Assembly (NCBI RefSeq): GCF_001905345.1
Contig: NZ_LFBV01000004.1
Coordinates: forward strand, 1 to 64,000
Reading direction: 5' to 3'
Origin: Streptomyces uncialis
GTDB taxonomy: Bacteria; Actinomycetota; Actinomycetes; Streptomycetales; Streptomycetaceae
DNA length: 64,000 nt
Shown: piece after piece, positions 15,396 to 24,100 of the stretch
Layout of the letters: the number at the start of each line of letters is the position of its first letter
Position numbering within the stretch: the first letter of the stretch is position 1
Notes under the pieces: generated by a model
Seen by the model: the letters and a program-made list of their open reading frames with translations, nothing else
What the model was told of the DNA's origin: nothing
The model's database searches: none
Made by a program: the position numbers and the translations under genes

Positions 15396-16922
15396 ATGCC
15401 CGAACGCCGCACCGTCGCTCTCGTCACTCTTGGCTGCGCCCGTAACGAGGTGGACTCGGAGGAGCTGGCAGGCCGCTTGGAGGCGGACGGCTGGCAGCTC
15501 GTCGAGGACGCCGAACAAGCGGACGTCGCCGTCGTCAACACCTGCGGATTCGTCGACGCCGCCAAGAAGGACTCCGTCGACGCCCTCCTGGAGGCCAACG
15601 ACCTCAAGGGACACGGGAGAACGCAGGCCGTCGTCGCGGTCGGCTGCATGGCGGAGCGGTACGGCAAGGACCTCGCCGAAGCGCTCCCCGAGGCCGACGG
15701 CATCCTCGGCTTCGACGACTACGCGGACATCTCCGACCGCCTCCAGACCATCCTCAACGGCGGCGTCCACGCCTCCCACACCCCGCGTGACCGCCGCAAG
15801 CTGCTGCCCATCAGCCCCGCCGAGCGCCAGCGCGCGGGAGCCGGGGTCGCCCTGCCGGGCCACGCGCCGGTGGACACCCCCGCCCCCCTCGACCTGCCCG
15901 CCGGGCTCGCCCCCGCGTCCGGTCCCCGGGCACCGCTGCGCCGCAGGCTCGGGAGCTCGCCCGTCGCGTCCGTGAAGCTGGCCTCCGGCTGCGACCGGCG
16001 CTGCACCTTCTGCGCCATCCCGTCCTTCCGGGGCTCCTTCATCTCCCGGCGCCCCTCCGACGTCCTCGGGGAGACCCGCTGGCTCGCCGAGCAGGGCGTC
16101 AAGGAGGTCATGCTGGTCTCCGAGAACAACACCTCGTACGGCAAGGACCTCGGCGACATCCGTCTCCTGGAGACCCTGCTGCCCGAGCTGGCCGCCGTCG
16201 ACGGCATCGAGCGGGTCCGGGTGAGCTACCTCCAGCCCGCCGAGATGCGCCCCGGCCTGATCGACGTGCTGACCTCCACCGAGAAGATCGCCCCCTACTT
16301 CGACCTGTCGTTCCAGCACTCGGCGCCCGCCGTGCTGCGGGCGATGCGCCGCTTCGGGGACACCGACCGCTTCCTCGGACTGCTCGACCAGATCCGTGCC
16401 AAGGCGCCCGAGGCCGGTGTCCGGTCCAACTTCATCGTGGGCTTCCCCGGCGAGACCGAGGACGACCTGGCCGAGCTGGAACGCTTCCTCACCCACGCCC
16501 GCCTCGACGCCATCGGTGTGTTCGGCTACTCGGACGAGGACGGCACCGAAGCTGCCACCTACGAGAACAAGCTCGACCCCGACATCGTCGCCGAGCGTCT
16601 CGCGCGCGTGGCACGCCTCGCCGACGAGCTGACCGCGCAGCGCGCCGACGAGCGGCACGGCGAGACACTGGAGGTACTCGTCGAGTCCCTCGGCTCCGCC
16701 GCCACGCCCGGTGACGACCTGGACGCCGACGAGCCCGCGCTCGGGCGCGGCGCGCACCAGGCACCGGAGACCGACGGACAGGTCCGGTTCGTGAGCGCCG
16801 CCGGGCTCACCGTGGGCCGTATGGTCAGGGCGAGGGTGGTGGGCACCGAGGGCGTCGACCTCCTGGCGGAGGTCATGGAGCTGACCACGAGCGGCGTAGG
16901 CACCGAGGAGGCGGCCAGATGA
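15396..16922 (+). CDS. rimO: Ribosomal protein uS12 methylthiotransferase RimO
   Basis: 508 aa from ATG 15396. This radical-SAM enzyme adds a methylthio group to an Asp of ribosomal protein S12. Cys14 (LGCARNEVDSE), Cys50 (NTCGF) and a third Cys in AVGCMAE bind the auxiliary 4Fe-4S cluster of the UPF0004 domain. The SAM cluster motif is C199, C203, C206 in SGCDRRCTFCAIP. A TRAM domain closes the protein. ASGCDRRC and the N-terminal pattern fit RimO rather than MiaB, which is present separately at 44759. TAGTCT (15383-15388) ends 7 nt before ATG with no ribosome site, so a leaderless transcript is likely. The stop overlaps the pgsA start as ATGA. Confidence 0.93.
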   Translation: MPERRTVALVTLGCARNEVDSEELAGRLEADGWQLVEDAEQADVAVVNTCGFVDAAKKDSVDALLEANDLKGHGRTQAVVAVGCMAERYGKDLAEALPEADGILGFDDYADISDRLQTILNGGVHASHTPRDRRKLLPISPAERQRAGAGVALPGHAPVDTPAPLDLPAGLAPASGPRAPLRRRLGSSPVASVKLASGCDRRCTFCAIPSFRGSFISRRPSDVLGETRWLAEQGVKEVMLVSENNTSYGKDLGDIRLLETLLPELAAVDGIERVRVSYLQPAEMRPGLIDVLTSTEKIAPYFDLSFQHSAPAVLRAMRRFGDTDRFLGLLDQIRAKAPEAGVRSNFIVGFPGETEDDLAELERFLTHARLDAIGVFGYSDEDGTEAATYENKLDPDIVAERLARVARLADELTAQRADERHGETLEVLVESLGSAATPGDDLDADEPALGRGAHQAPETDGQVRFVSAAGLTVGRMVRARVVGTEGVDLLAEVMELTTSGVGTEEAAR

Positions 16923-17611
16923 CCGGAGTCCCGGCATCCGCGGCGGGCGGTCCCGGCAGGCCGGCGCCCGGCGGCAAGCTGGGCGCCGCGGCGGTCAACC
17001 AGGCCAGCCTGTGGAACATCGCCAACATCCTCACCATGATCCGGCTGCTGCTGGTACCCGGCTTCGTGGCCCTGATGCTGGCCGGCGGCGGCTACGACCC
17101 GGCGTGGCGTTCGCTCGCCTGGGCCGCGTTCGCCGTCGCCATGATCACGGACCTGTTCGACGGTCATCTGGCGCGGGCGTACAACCTGGTCACCGACTTC
17201 GGCAAGATCGCCGACCCCATCGCCGACAAGGCGATCATGGGCGCGGCGCTCATCTGCCTGTCCTCGCTCGGGGATCTGCCCTGGTGGGTGACCGGGGTGA
17301 TCCTCGGCCGCGAGCTGGGCATCACCCTGCTGCGGTTCGTCGTGATCCGTTACGGGGTCATCCCGGCCAGCCGGGGCGGCAAGCTGAAGACCCTCGCCCA
17401 GGGCACCGCCGTCGGGATGTACGTCCTGGCGCTGACCGGGCCGCTCGCCACCCTGCGGTTCTGGGTGATGGCGGTGGCGGTCGTCCTGACCGTCGTCACC
17501 GGTCTCGACTACATCAAGCAGGCCGTCGTGCTGCGCAGGCAGGGCATCGCCGAGCGGCGCGCGCTCGCCGCCACCGCGGTGGCCGCCGCGGACCGTGAGG
17601 CCGAGCGGTGA
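16919..17611 (+). CDS. pgsA: CDP-alcohol phosphatidyltransferase (PgsA type)
   Basis: 230 aa from ATG 16919, overlapping the rimO stop by 4 nt, so translational coupling is expected. The family signature DGx2ARx8Gx3Dx3D is complete around residues 81-103 (DGHLAR, then GKIADPIAD). Several membrane segments follow. The likely product is CDP-diacylglycerol-glycerol-3-phosphate 3-phosphatidyltransferase, the committed step to phosphatidylglycerol and cardiolipin, though the exact alcohol acceptor cannot be proved from sequence. The gene overlaps cinA by GTGA. The ftsK-pgsA-clgR association also exists in mycobacteria. Confidence 0.88.
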   Translation: MTGVPASAAGGPGRPAPGGKLGAAAVNQASLWNIANILTMIRLLLVPGFVALMLAGGGYDPAWRSLAWAAFAVAMITDLFDGHLARAYNLVTDFGKIADPIADKAIMGAALICLSSLGDLPWWVTGVILGRELGITLLRFVVIRYGVIPASRGGKLKTLAQGTAVGMYVLALTGPLATLRFWVMAVAVVLTVVTGLDYIKQAVVLRRQGIAERRALAATAVAAADREAER

Positions 17612-18132
17612 GTCAGGAGGCCGCCGAGGTGCTGCGGCTGCTGCGCGCGCGGGGGGAGACCCTCGCCGTCGCGGAGTCGCTCACCGGCGGTCTGGTCGCG
17701 GCGGGTATCACCGACGTACCCGGCGCGTCCGCTTCCTTCCGCGGCGCGGTGACGGCGTACGCGACCCCGCTCAAGGAGCGACTGCTCGGGGTGGACGGCG
17801 ATCTGCTCGCGGTCCGCGGGGCCGTCGACGCCGAAGTGGCGCTCCAGATGGCGGCCGGCGTCCGTACCGCCCTCGGTGCCGACTGGGGGGCGGCCACCAC
17901 CGGGGTCGCCGGACCCGAACCGCAGGACGGCCGGCCGGTCGGCACTGTGTACGTCGCCGTGCGCGGGCCACAGGACGGCGGCAAAGTGGTCGCATTGCGG
18001 TTGAAAGGCGATCGGACGGAAATCCGTAGGGAGAGTGTACGCAGCGTGCTCGCTCTCCTACAGGATCGGCTGTCCGGTGAACAGGCGGGGAATGAGCGGG
18101 CACAGGATACGGAAGAGAACGGGGGGACTTGA
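17608..18132 (+). CDS. cinA: CinA C-terminal domain / NMN amidohydrolase (PncC)
   Basis: 174 aa from GTG 17608, overlapping the pgsA stop by 4 nt. It consists of the PncC/CinA_C domain only: ETLAVAESLTGGLVAAGITDVPG near the N-terminus, with the catalytic Ser in ESLTGG, and GVAGPEPQDGRPVGTVYVAV near 105-125. The N-terminal nucleotide-binding part of full CinA is absent, as in many actinobacteria. The family converts nicotinamide mononucleotide to nicotinic acid mononucleotide, scavenging NAD breakdown products. Last gene of the rimO-pgsA-cinA unit. Confidence 0.88.
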   Translation: MSQEAAEVLRLLRARGETLAVAESLTGGLVAAGITDVPGASASFRGAVTAYATPLKERLLGVDGDLLAVRGAVDAEVALQMAAGVRTALGADWGAATTGVAGPEPQDGRPVGTVYVAVRGPQDGGKVVALRLKGDRTEIRRESVRSVLALLQDRLSGEQAGNERAQDTEENGGT

Positions 18133-18178
18133 TGTTTGCAGCCCTGAGTGAACACGACATCGCTCCCCGCACGGCCGC

Positions 18179-18189
18179 CGCGCAAGGCG
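18179..18189 (+). promoter_or_regulatory. Possible ClgR half-site (CGC-N5-GCG)
   Basis: CGCGCAAGGCG matches the core spacing CGC-N5-GCG reported for ClgR operators, 53 nt ahead of clgR. The GTT extension of the published box is missing, and such a core is common in this GC-rich DNA. Autoregulation is only a suggestion. Confidence 0.2.
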
Positions 18190-18241
18190 GTACGGTGGGG
18201 CGTGAAGGATGCGGCTACACGGTCCGAGGAGGGAGCAACCG

Positions 18242-18613
18242 ATGATTCTGCTCCGTCGCCTGCTGGGTGACGTGCTGCGTCGGCAGCGCCAGCGCCAGGG
18301 CCGTACTCTGCGCGAAGTCTCCTCGTCCGCCCGAGTCTCACTCGGCTATCTCTCCGAGGTGGAGCGGGGGCAGAAGGAGGCATCCTCCGAGCTGCTCTCC
18401 GCTATCTGCGACGCGCTTGACGTACGGATGTCCGAGCTGATGCGTGAGGTCAGCGACGAGCTCGCGCTCGCCGAGCTGGCGGTCTCGGCTGCGGCCGAGC
18501 CGGTGCCCGCGGGGGTGCGCCCGATGCTCAATTCCGTCTCGGTGACCGGTGTGCCACCGGAACGGGTCACGATCAAGGCGCCCACGGAAGCGGTCGACGT
18601 GGTCGCGGCCTGA
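18242..18613 (+). CDS. clgR: Clp-protease gene regulator ClgR (XRE family)
   Basis: 123 aa from ATG 18242, chosen because GGAGGGAG lies 6 nt upstream; the frame opens at 18209 but without such a site. An XRE-type HTH fills residues 8-65 (LGDVLRRQRQRQGRTLREVS, YLSEVERGQKEAS). Location after cinA/pgsA and downstream of ftsK matches clgR in mycobacteria, corynebacteria and Streptomyces. ClgR activates clpP1/clpC/lon in Streptomyces. The C-terminus ends VVAA; terminal alanines are a known ClpP-dependent degradation signal in ClgR/PopR, which gives feedback control. The identity is well supported by domain, context and tail. Confidence 0.87.
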   Translation: MILLRRLLGDVLRRQRQRQGRTLREVSSSARVSLGYLSEVERGQKEASSELLSAICDALDVRMSELMREVSDELALAELAVSAAAEPVPAGVRPMLNSVSVTGVPPERVTIKAPTEAVDVVAA

Positions 18614-18629
18614 CGGCTTCGCACGTCCT

Positions 18630-18654
18630 CGCCGGTCCTTCCGCGGGACCGGCG
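18630..18654 (+). terminator. Terminator after clgR
   Basis: CGCCGGTCC pairs perfectly with GGACCGGCG around a 7-nt loop, and GCTTTTCG follows. It lies 17 nt past the stop. Confidence 0.85.
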
Positions 18655-19008
18655 GCTTTTCGTAGCGCCTTTTGACGCTTGCAGGGCCCCGTCCGGGGTG
18701 GTTCCACGGTTCGTCCGTGGGGCTGCTCCCGGGCGGGGCCTTCGTCTTTCCGGGTGCTGCGGGGTTCCGGGCAAGCTCCCAGGGTGCTTGCCGGCGCTTT
18801 ACTCGTGCTTGCTTGCCGGTGCTTTCTCGTGCTTCCGGGTGGGTTGCCGCAGGTCGGGACGCTGGGGGACGGTCGCTGGGGTCGGTCGCCGGGGTGGCGG
18901 CGTCCCGTGTGCCAGGTCACAGATCGGCCTTGGTTCAGGTGACCCCTTTTGGGCAGGTGTGCCATGGTTGAAGATGCATGATCCCGACTGTGGAACCGGA
19001 GGACTGGG
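18655..19008. other. clgR-dps intergenic region
   Basis: About 350 bp with short imperfect repeats (CTCGTGCTTGC, GGTGCTTTCTCGTGCTTCC near 18800-18840). I see no gene. The dps ribosome site GGAGG lies at the end, and the dps promoter should be in the last 100 bp, but no clear hexamer pair was found. Confidence 0.4.
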
Positions 19009-19479
19009 ATGTACGTGGTGAAGAGCCCGTTGTCCGACGCCGACATGAAGACCGTGGCCGACGCGCTCCAGGGCGCGCTGGTCGATCTGGTGGACCTGTC
19101 CCTGATCGCGAAGCAGATCCATTGGAACGTCGTCGGCCCGCGCTTCCGCTCGGTCCACCTCCAGCTGGACGAGGTGGTGGACACGGCCCGACTGCACTCC
19201 GACACCGTCGCCGAGCGCGCGTCGACCCTCGGTGTCCCCCCGGACGGCCGTGCGTCGACCGTGTCCCGCACCAGCGGGATCGCGGACGTGCCGGACGGCT
19301 GGATGAAGGACACGGACGCCGTCGGCACGCTGGTGAACGCGCTCGGCGCGGTGATCACCCGGATGCGGGAACGGGTCGGCGTCACCGCCGAGGCCGATCC
19401 CGTGAGCCAGGACATCTTCATCGGGATCACGGCCGATCTTGAGAAGCACCACTGGATGTTCCAGGCCGAGAACGGCTGA
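19009..19479 (+). CDS. dps: Dps-family ferritin-like DNA-protection protein
   Basis: 156 aa from ATG 19009, with GGAGG 6 nt upstream. The inter-subunit ferroxidase residues of Dps are all present at canonical spacing: H38, H50, D54, D65 and E69 (E. coli H51, H63, D67, D78, E82). The protein should assemble into a dodecamer that oxidises iron with peroxide and shields DNA. Tail extensions are short, with no Lys-rich N-terminal tail, so DNA binding is less certain. Streptomyces has several Dps paralogues; this one sits where S. coelicolor carries SCO5756 (called DpsC, as I recall). Confidence 0.93.
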   Translation: MYVVKSPLSDADMKTVADALQGALVDLVDLSLIAKQIHWNVVGPRFRSVHLQLDEVVDTARLHSDTVAERASTLGVPPDGRASTVSRTSGIADVPDGWMKDTDAVGTLVNALGAVITRMRERVGVTAEADPVSQDIFIGITADLEKHHWMFQAENG

Positions 19480-19499
19480 GGCCCCGGGCCGTGGGGGCG

Positions 19500-19655
19500 T
19501 CCCGCGGTTCGCGCGGTGCGCCCAGCGGTGTGTCCGGCGGTGCGGCTTGCGGTGCGTCCAGCGGTGCAGCTTGCGGTGCGTCCGGAGGTGAGCCCGATGG
19601 CGCGCTCTGCGGTGGGCCCGGCGGTGGGCCTGGCGGTGGTGAGCCCGGACGGGCG
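19500..19655. repeat. Degenerate GCGGTG-type tandem repeats
   Basis: The stretch after dps is built from short units such as GCGGTGCG(C/T)CC, GCGGCTTGCGGTGCGTCC and GCGGTGGGCC. The repeats are imperfect, with period near 12-21 nt. They create spurious long frames on both strands rich in Gly, Ala and Ser. Confidence 0.6.
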
Positions 19656-19982
19656 GTGACGCCGTCGGTTCGCGCGTGGGTGCCGAGGGTGGCGCGTGCG
19701 GTTCGCGGGTGGCTGCCGTCGGCTGTGCGGGTGGTTGGAGTGGGTGGAGGCGGCGGTTCCGGTGCGCGCAGAGCGGCGCGCTGGGCCGCCGCCGCTGTCT
19801 TAGGTGCGCTCTGGTGGTGGGCGGTGCTGCGGCTCGCACTGGCCCCGGACGCCGGGGTGCTGGAAGGGGCGGTCGCCGCCGGGGGCTGGGGTTTGAGCCT
19901 GCTCCCGGTCCACTGCGTGTCGCGGGACGAGGCCGCCCGTACGGTCCGCCGGGTGTGGACGGTACGGGCCCCTGGGCGCTGA
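19656..19982 (+). CDS. Small hypothetical membrane protein
   Basis: 108 aa if started at GTG 19656; the frame also runs upstream through repeat sequence to 19491, which I regard as non-coding. The N-terminal part is basic, and one or two hydrophobic segments follow at about 42-62 (AAAAVLGALWWWAVLRLAL) and 68-85 (EGAVAAGGWGLSLLPVH). No ribosome site stands out. The codon pattern in the second half is coding-like and tryptophan-rich. No function can be given. Confidence 0.45.
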   Translation: MTPSVRAWVPRVARAVRGWLPSAVRVVGVGGGGGSGARRAARWAAAAVLGALWWWAVLRLALAPDAGVLEGAVAAGGWGLSLLPVHCVSRDEAARTVRRVWTVRAPGR

Positions 19983-20078
19983 CGCAGACGCAGACGTTGA
20001 CGTGGGCGGAGGACGGCTGCCGGCGGGTGTGCGGGGGTGGGTGCGGGAACGTGTTGTGCGGGTGTGCCTGCGTGTTCC

Positions 20079-20114
20079 GGTGCGGGTGCGGGTGCGGGTG
20101 CGGGTGCGGGTGCG
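20079..20114. repeat. Six GGTGCG hexamer repeats
   Basis: Six perfect copies of GGTGCG in tandem (36 nt) lie in the gap between the small membrane gene and nei2, surrounded by related GTGCGGG sequence. Slipped-strand length changes are likely. Confidence 0.9.
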
Positions 20115-20169
20115 GCTTGAGGGTGGCCGGGGGACGGTTGTTCGGTGTGATGGTGCGGCGGGTGCGGGG

Positions 20170-20967
20170 TCAGGTCGGTGCGGGGCCGGGCTGGCAGGTG
20201 GGGCACCAGTACGTGGGGCGTGGGCGGGAACCGTCGCCCTGTTCGGCGCGGCGGATCGGGGTGCCGCACCGCCGACAGGGGCGGGGTGCCCGTCCGTAGA
20301 CGAAGAGCCTCTGGTCCTCGCGCCCCGTGGTCGAGCGGTTCGGACGGTCCTGATTGGCGACGAGCAGCCGTCGCGCGAGTTCCGGGGTGTGGGCGGCGAT
20401 GTCGGCGGGCAGGGCGCCGACCGGGGTCCAGGGCGTCACGCCGAGCAGGAAGCACAGCTCGGACTTGTAGACATTGCCGATCCCGGCGAGGTTGCGCTGG
20501 TCGAGCAAGGCTTCACCGAGAGGGCGCTCCGGTAGCGCGAGCAGGTTCACCAAGGCCTGGTCCGGGTCCCAGTCCGGACCGAGGAGATCGGGTCCGAGAT
20601 GGCCCACGGCCCGGTGTTCGTCGCTGGTGCGCAGCACGTCCAGTACCGGCAGCCGGTAGCCGACTGCGGTGGACCGGGAGGTCCCGAGGACGGCACGGAT
20701 CTGGTGGGTGGGGCCACCGCGCCAGCGTTCGGCGGGGCCGTAGACCTTCCAGGAACCGTCCATCCGCAGATGCGAGTGGACGGTGACCCCGCCTTCGACA
20801 CGGGTGAGCAGATGCTTGCCACGCGGCACCACCTCAAGCACCGTCCGGCCCGTGAGGTCCACGGTGGCGAACCGGGGAACCCGCAGGTCGCAGTGGGTCA
20901 GCATCTGCCCGCCCAACGCGCGGTCCAGACGCCGCGCGGCCTGCCGGACGGTGTCTCCTTCTGGCAT
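20170..20967 (-). CDS. nei2: Endonuclease VIII-like DNA glycosylase/AP lyase (Nei2)
   Basis: 265 aa from ATG 20967, fixed by the invariant N-terminal PEGDTV, where Pro2 is the nucleophile after Met removal and Glu3 is catalytic. The frame upstream of this is non-coding. The Fpg/Nei fold includes the H2TH region (LLDQRNLAGIGNVYKSE) and a C-terminal zinc finger CRRC...CPTC (about 230-255). It removes oxidised pyrimidines and nicks the abasic site. PEGDTV with this length fits the actinobacterial Nei2 subgroup rather than MutM. It lies downstream of lhr on the same strand, and both belong to DNA repair. Confidence 0.92.
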   Translation of the reverse strand: MPEGDTVRQAARRLDRALGGQMLTHCDLRVPRFATVDLTGRTVLEVVPRGKHLLTRVEGGVTVHSHLRMDGSWKVYGPAERWRGGPTHQIRAVLGTSRSTAVGYRLPVLDVLRTSDEHRAVGHLGPDLLGPDWDPDQALVNLLALPERPLGEALLDQRNLAGIGNVYKSELCFLLGVTPWTPVGALPADIAAHTPELARRLLVANQDRPNRSTTGREDQRLFVYGRAPRPCRRCGTPIRRAEQGDGSRPRPTYWCPTCQPGPAPT

Positions 20968-21134
20968 GGCTCCAGGGTCGCACGGGGGTGGGGGCGGGCG
21001 AGGCCGACGGTGGGGGGACGGGTGACGGGACGGGTGTCGCGGTCGGTGCCCGGTGCCCGTGCCGCGGGTCGGTGGCAGGTGGTGTCCAGTGCGCCCAGCG
21101 GCTCGCGGCTCGCGGCCGGTGGGTCGCCGTGCCG

Positions 21135-24100
21135 TCATACGCGCAGGCGCAGGCCCTTCGGTGTCGCGTGGAACCCGGCCGCTTCCAGGACCGTGCCCAC
21201 GGACGAGGTCAGGGCCGGGGTGCCGTTGACGCGTTCCACGGTGACCGTCCCCAGGGAACCCGCGCGGGCGGCGGTCGCCAGGGCCTCCGCCGCCGTCACC
21301 AGCCGGGCGTCGTGCCGGTCGGCCGGGGTGTCGGGGTGGGTGGGCCAGGCGAGCAGGGTCTTGCCGCCGCGCTCCATGTACAGCGCCAGCTCACCGTCCA
21401 CCAGGACGATCAGGGAGCCCGCCTTGCGGCCCGGCTTGTGCCCCGCTCCCGTCGGGGGCTCGGGCCAGGGCAGCGCGGCACCGTACGCGTTGGCCGGGTC
21501 GGCGGCGGCCAGCACCAGCCCGCGCGGAGCATCCGAGGGCCGCCCGCCGGGACCGGTACGGCGATGGGGCGGCGGGGTGACGCCGCGGTCGGCCGCGGTG
21601 GGGCGGCGGCCCCCGTTCTCGTCGAACGGGAAGTCCTCCAGGAAGTCCGGGATTCCGGGCCGGGCGATGCCCGGCCCGCCCGCCCCCGGGAGGCCGTCGG
21701 CTTCCCGCGTGGCGCCGGGGGACCCAGCCATGGCGCCGGGGAAGTCGCCCGACGCGCGGTCCCCGCGCTCCCGCGCGGTCGCGATGGCCCGCAGCCGGTC
21801 GACGGCCCCGTCCATCGCGAACTGCGCCGCGCCCAGTCCCTCGACCACATAGCCGCGCCGGGCCTGACCGCTGTCCTCGAAGACCGACAGCACCCGGTAC
21901 ATCGCGGAGAACCCGCCCTCGACGCCCTCCGCCGCGACGGCGCCACGGGTCACCACCCCGTGGCGGTCCAGCAGGGTCCGGGCGAGCGCGTGCGCGCGCA
22001 ACGTCGCGTCGGGTTCGGCGGCGGGCAGGAGCGACCAGCGCCCGGCGACCGTGGGCGGGCCGCCGCGCGACACGGGTCGGGCACCCGCGGTGAGAGCGCC
22101 GTACCGCCCCCGGGGGACGGCCCGGCGGGCGCGATGCGCCGTCGACCCGGCCGTGCGGCCCGAGCCGAGGAGCGCCCGCAGGGGCGCGAGGGTGTCGTTG
22201 GTGAGCCTGCCCGACCAGGTGAGCTCCCAGAGGGCATCGGCGAGTTGGGGATCGGCCGCCTCGGGATGCGTGGTGGCCCGTACCTGGTCGGCGATCTGGC
22301 GGAAGAACAGCCCGTAGCCACCGGAGAGGATCGCGAGGACGGACTCATGGAGCCCCGTCAGCTCCAGCGGATGCGGCGGCGGAAGGAGCAGCGGCGCCGC
22401 GTCCGCCAGGTACAGGGAGATCCAGCCGTCCTTGCCCGGCAGGGCTCCCGCGCCCGCCCATACGATCTCCCCGGCCGCGGTCAGCTCGTCCAGCATGGTG
22501 GGGCCGTATCCGCCGACCCGGGACGGCAGGACCAGCTTCTCCAGCGCGGACGCGGGGACCGAGGCACCCTGCATCTGCTCGACGGCGCGCACCAGCCCGT
22601 CCGTCCCCCGCAGCCCACCGCGCTCGCCGACGTGCTGCCAGCGCGGCAGGAACTGCGCGAGCGCTGCCGGGGGCACCGGTTCCAACTCCTGCCGCAGCGC
22701 GGCCAGGGAGCGCCGGCGGAGCCGGCGCAGCACGGATGTGTCGCACCACTCCTGGCCGATGCCCGCCGGATGGAACTCGCCCTGGACGACCCGGCCGCTC
22801 GCCGCGAGCCGGTGGAGCGCTCCGTCGGTGACCGCCGGGCCGAGCCCGAACCGGGCCGCCGCGGCGGCCGAGGTGAACGGACCGTGCGTGCGCGCGTAGC
22901 GCGCGAGCAGGTCGCCCAGCGGGTCCTTGACGGGCTCCGTGAACGCTTCCGGGACCCCCACGGGCAGCGCTGTGCCCAGGGCGTCCCGCAGTCTGCCCGC
23001 GTCCTCCACGGCCGCCCAGTGCTCGGCCCCGGCGATCCGCACCGGGATCGCCCGCCGCGCGCCCGCCAGATCCCGGGCCCAGCTCTCCTCCGCGCCCCGC
23101 TCGGCCAGCTCCGCCGCCGTCAGCGGGCCCAGCAGCCGCAGCAGGTCCGCGACACCCTCCGCGTCCTTCGCCCGCCGGTCCTCGGTGCGCCACTGGAGCT
23201 CGCGCTCCAGCTCGGTCAGCACCTCCGCGTCCAGCAGTTCCCGCAGCTCGGCCTGGCCGAGGAGCTCCGCGAGCAGCCGGGAGTCCAGGGACAGGGCCGC
23301 CGCGCGCCGCTCGGCGAGCGGGGAGTCCCCCTCGTAGAGGAACTGGGCGACGTAGCCGAACAGCAGTGAGCGGGCGAAGGGCGAGGGCTCGGGTGTGGTG
23401 ACCTCCACGAGCCGGACCCGGCGGGACTCGATGTCCCCCATGAGCTCTGTCAGGCCGGGTACGTCGAACACGTCCTGAAGGCATTCGCGGACCGCTTCGA
23501 GGACGATCGGGAAGGACCCGAACTCGCTCGCCACCTCAAGGAGCTGCGCCGCGCGCTGCCGCTGCTGCCACAGCGGGGTGCGCTTGCCGGGACTGCGGCG
23601 CGGCAGCAGCAGCGCGCGGGCCGCGCACTCGCGGAACCGGGCCGCGAACAGGGCCGATCCGCCGACCTGGTCGGTGACGACCTGGGCGACCTCGCCCTTG
23701 TCGAACATGACGTCCGCGGCGCCGATCGGCGCCTGCTCCGAGTCGTACTCGGTGCCCGCCCTGCCCGGTTCCCGGTCGAGGAGGTCCATGCCCATCAGAT
23801 CGGCGTCCGGGAGCCGCAGCACCAGACCGTCGTCCGCGTGCATGACCTGGGCGTCCATGCCGTACCGCTCGGCGAGGCGGGCCCCGAGGGCGAGCGCCCA
23901 CGGGGCGTGCACCTGCGCGCCGAACGGGGAGTGCACGACGATCCGCCAGTCGCCCAGCTCGTCCCGGAACCGCTCCACCACGATCGTGCGGTCGTCGGGT
24001 ACGTGCCCGCACGCCTCCCGCTGCTCCGACAGATACGCGAGGACGTTGTCCGCGGCCCACGCGTCGAGCCCGGCGGCCAGCAGCCGCAGCCGGGCGTCCT

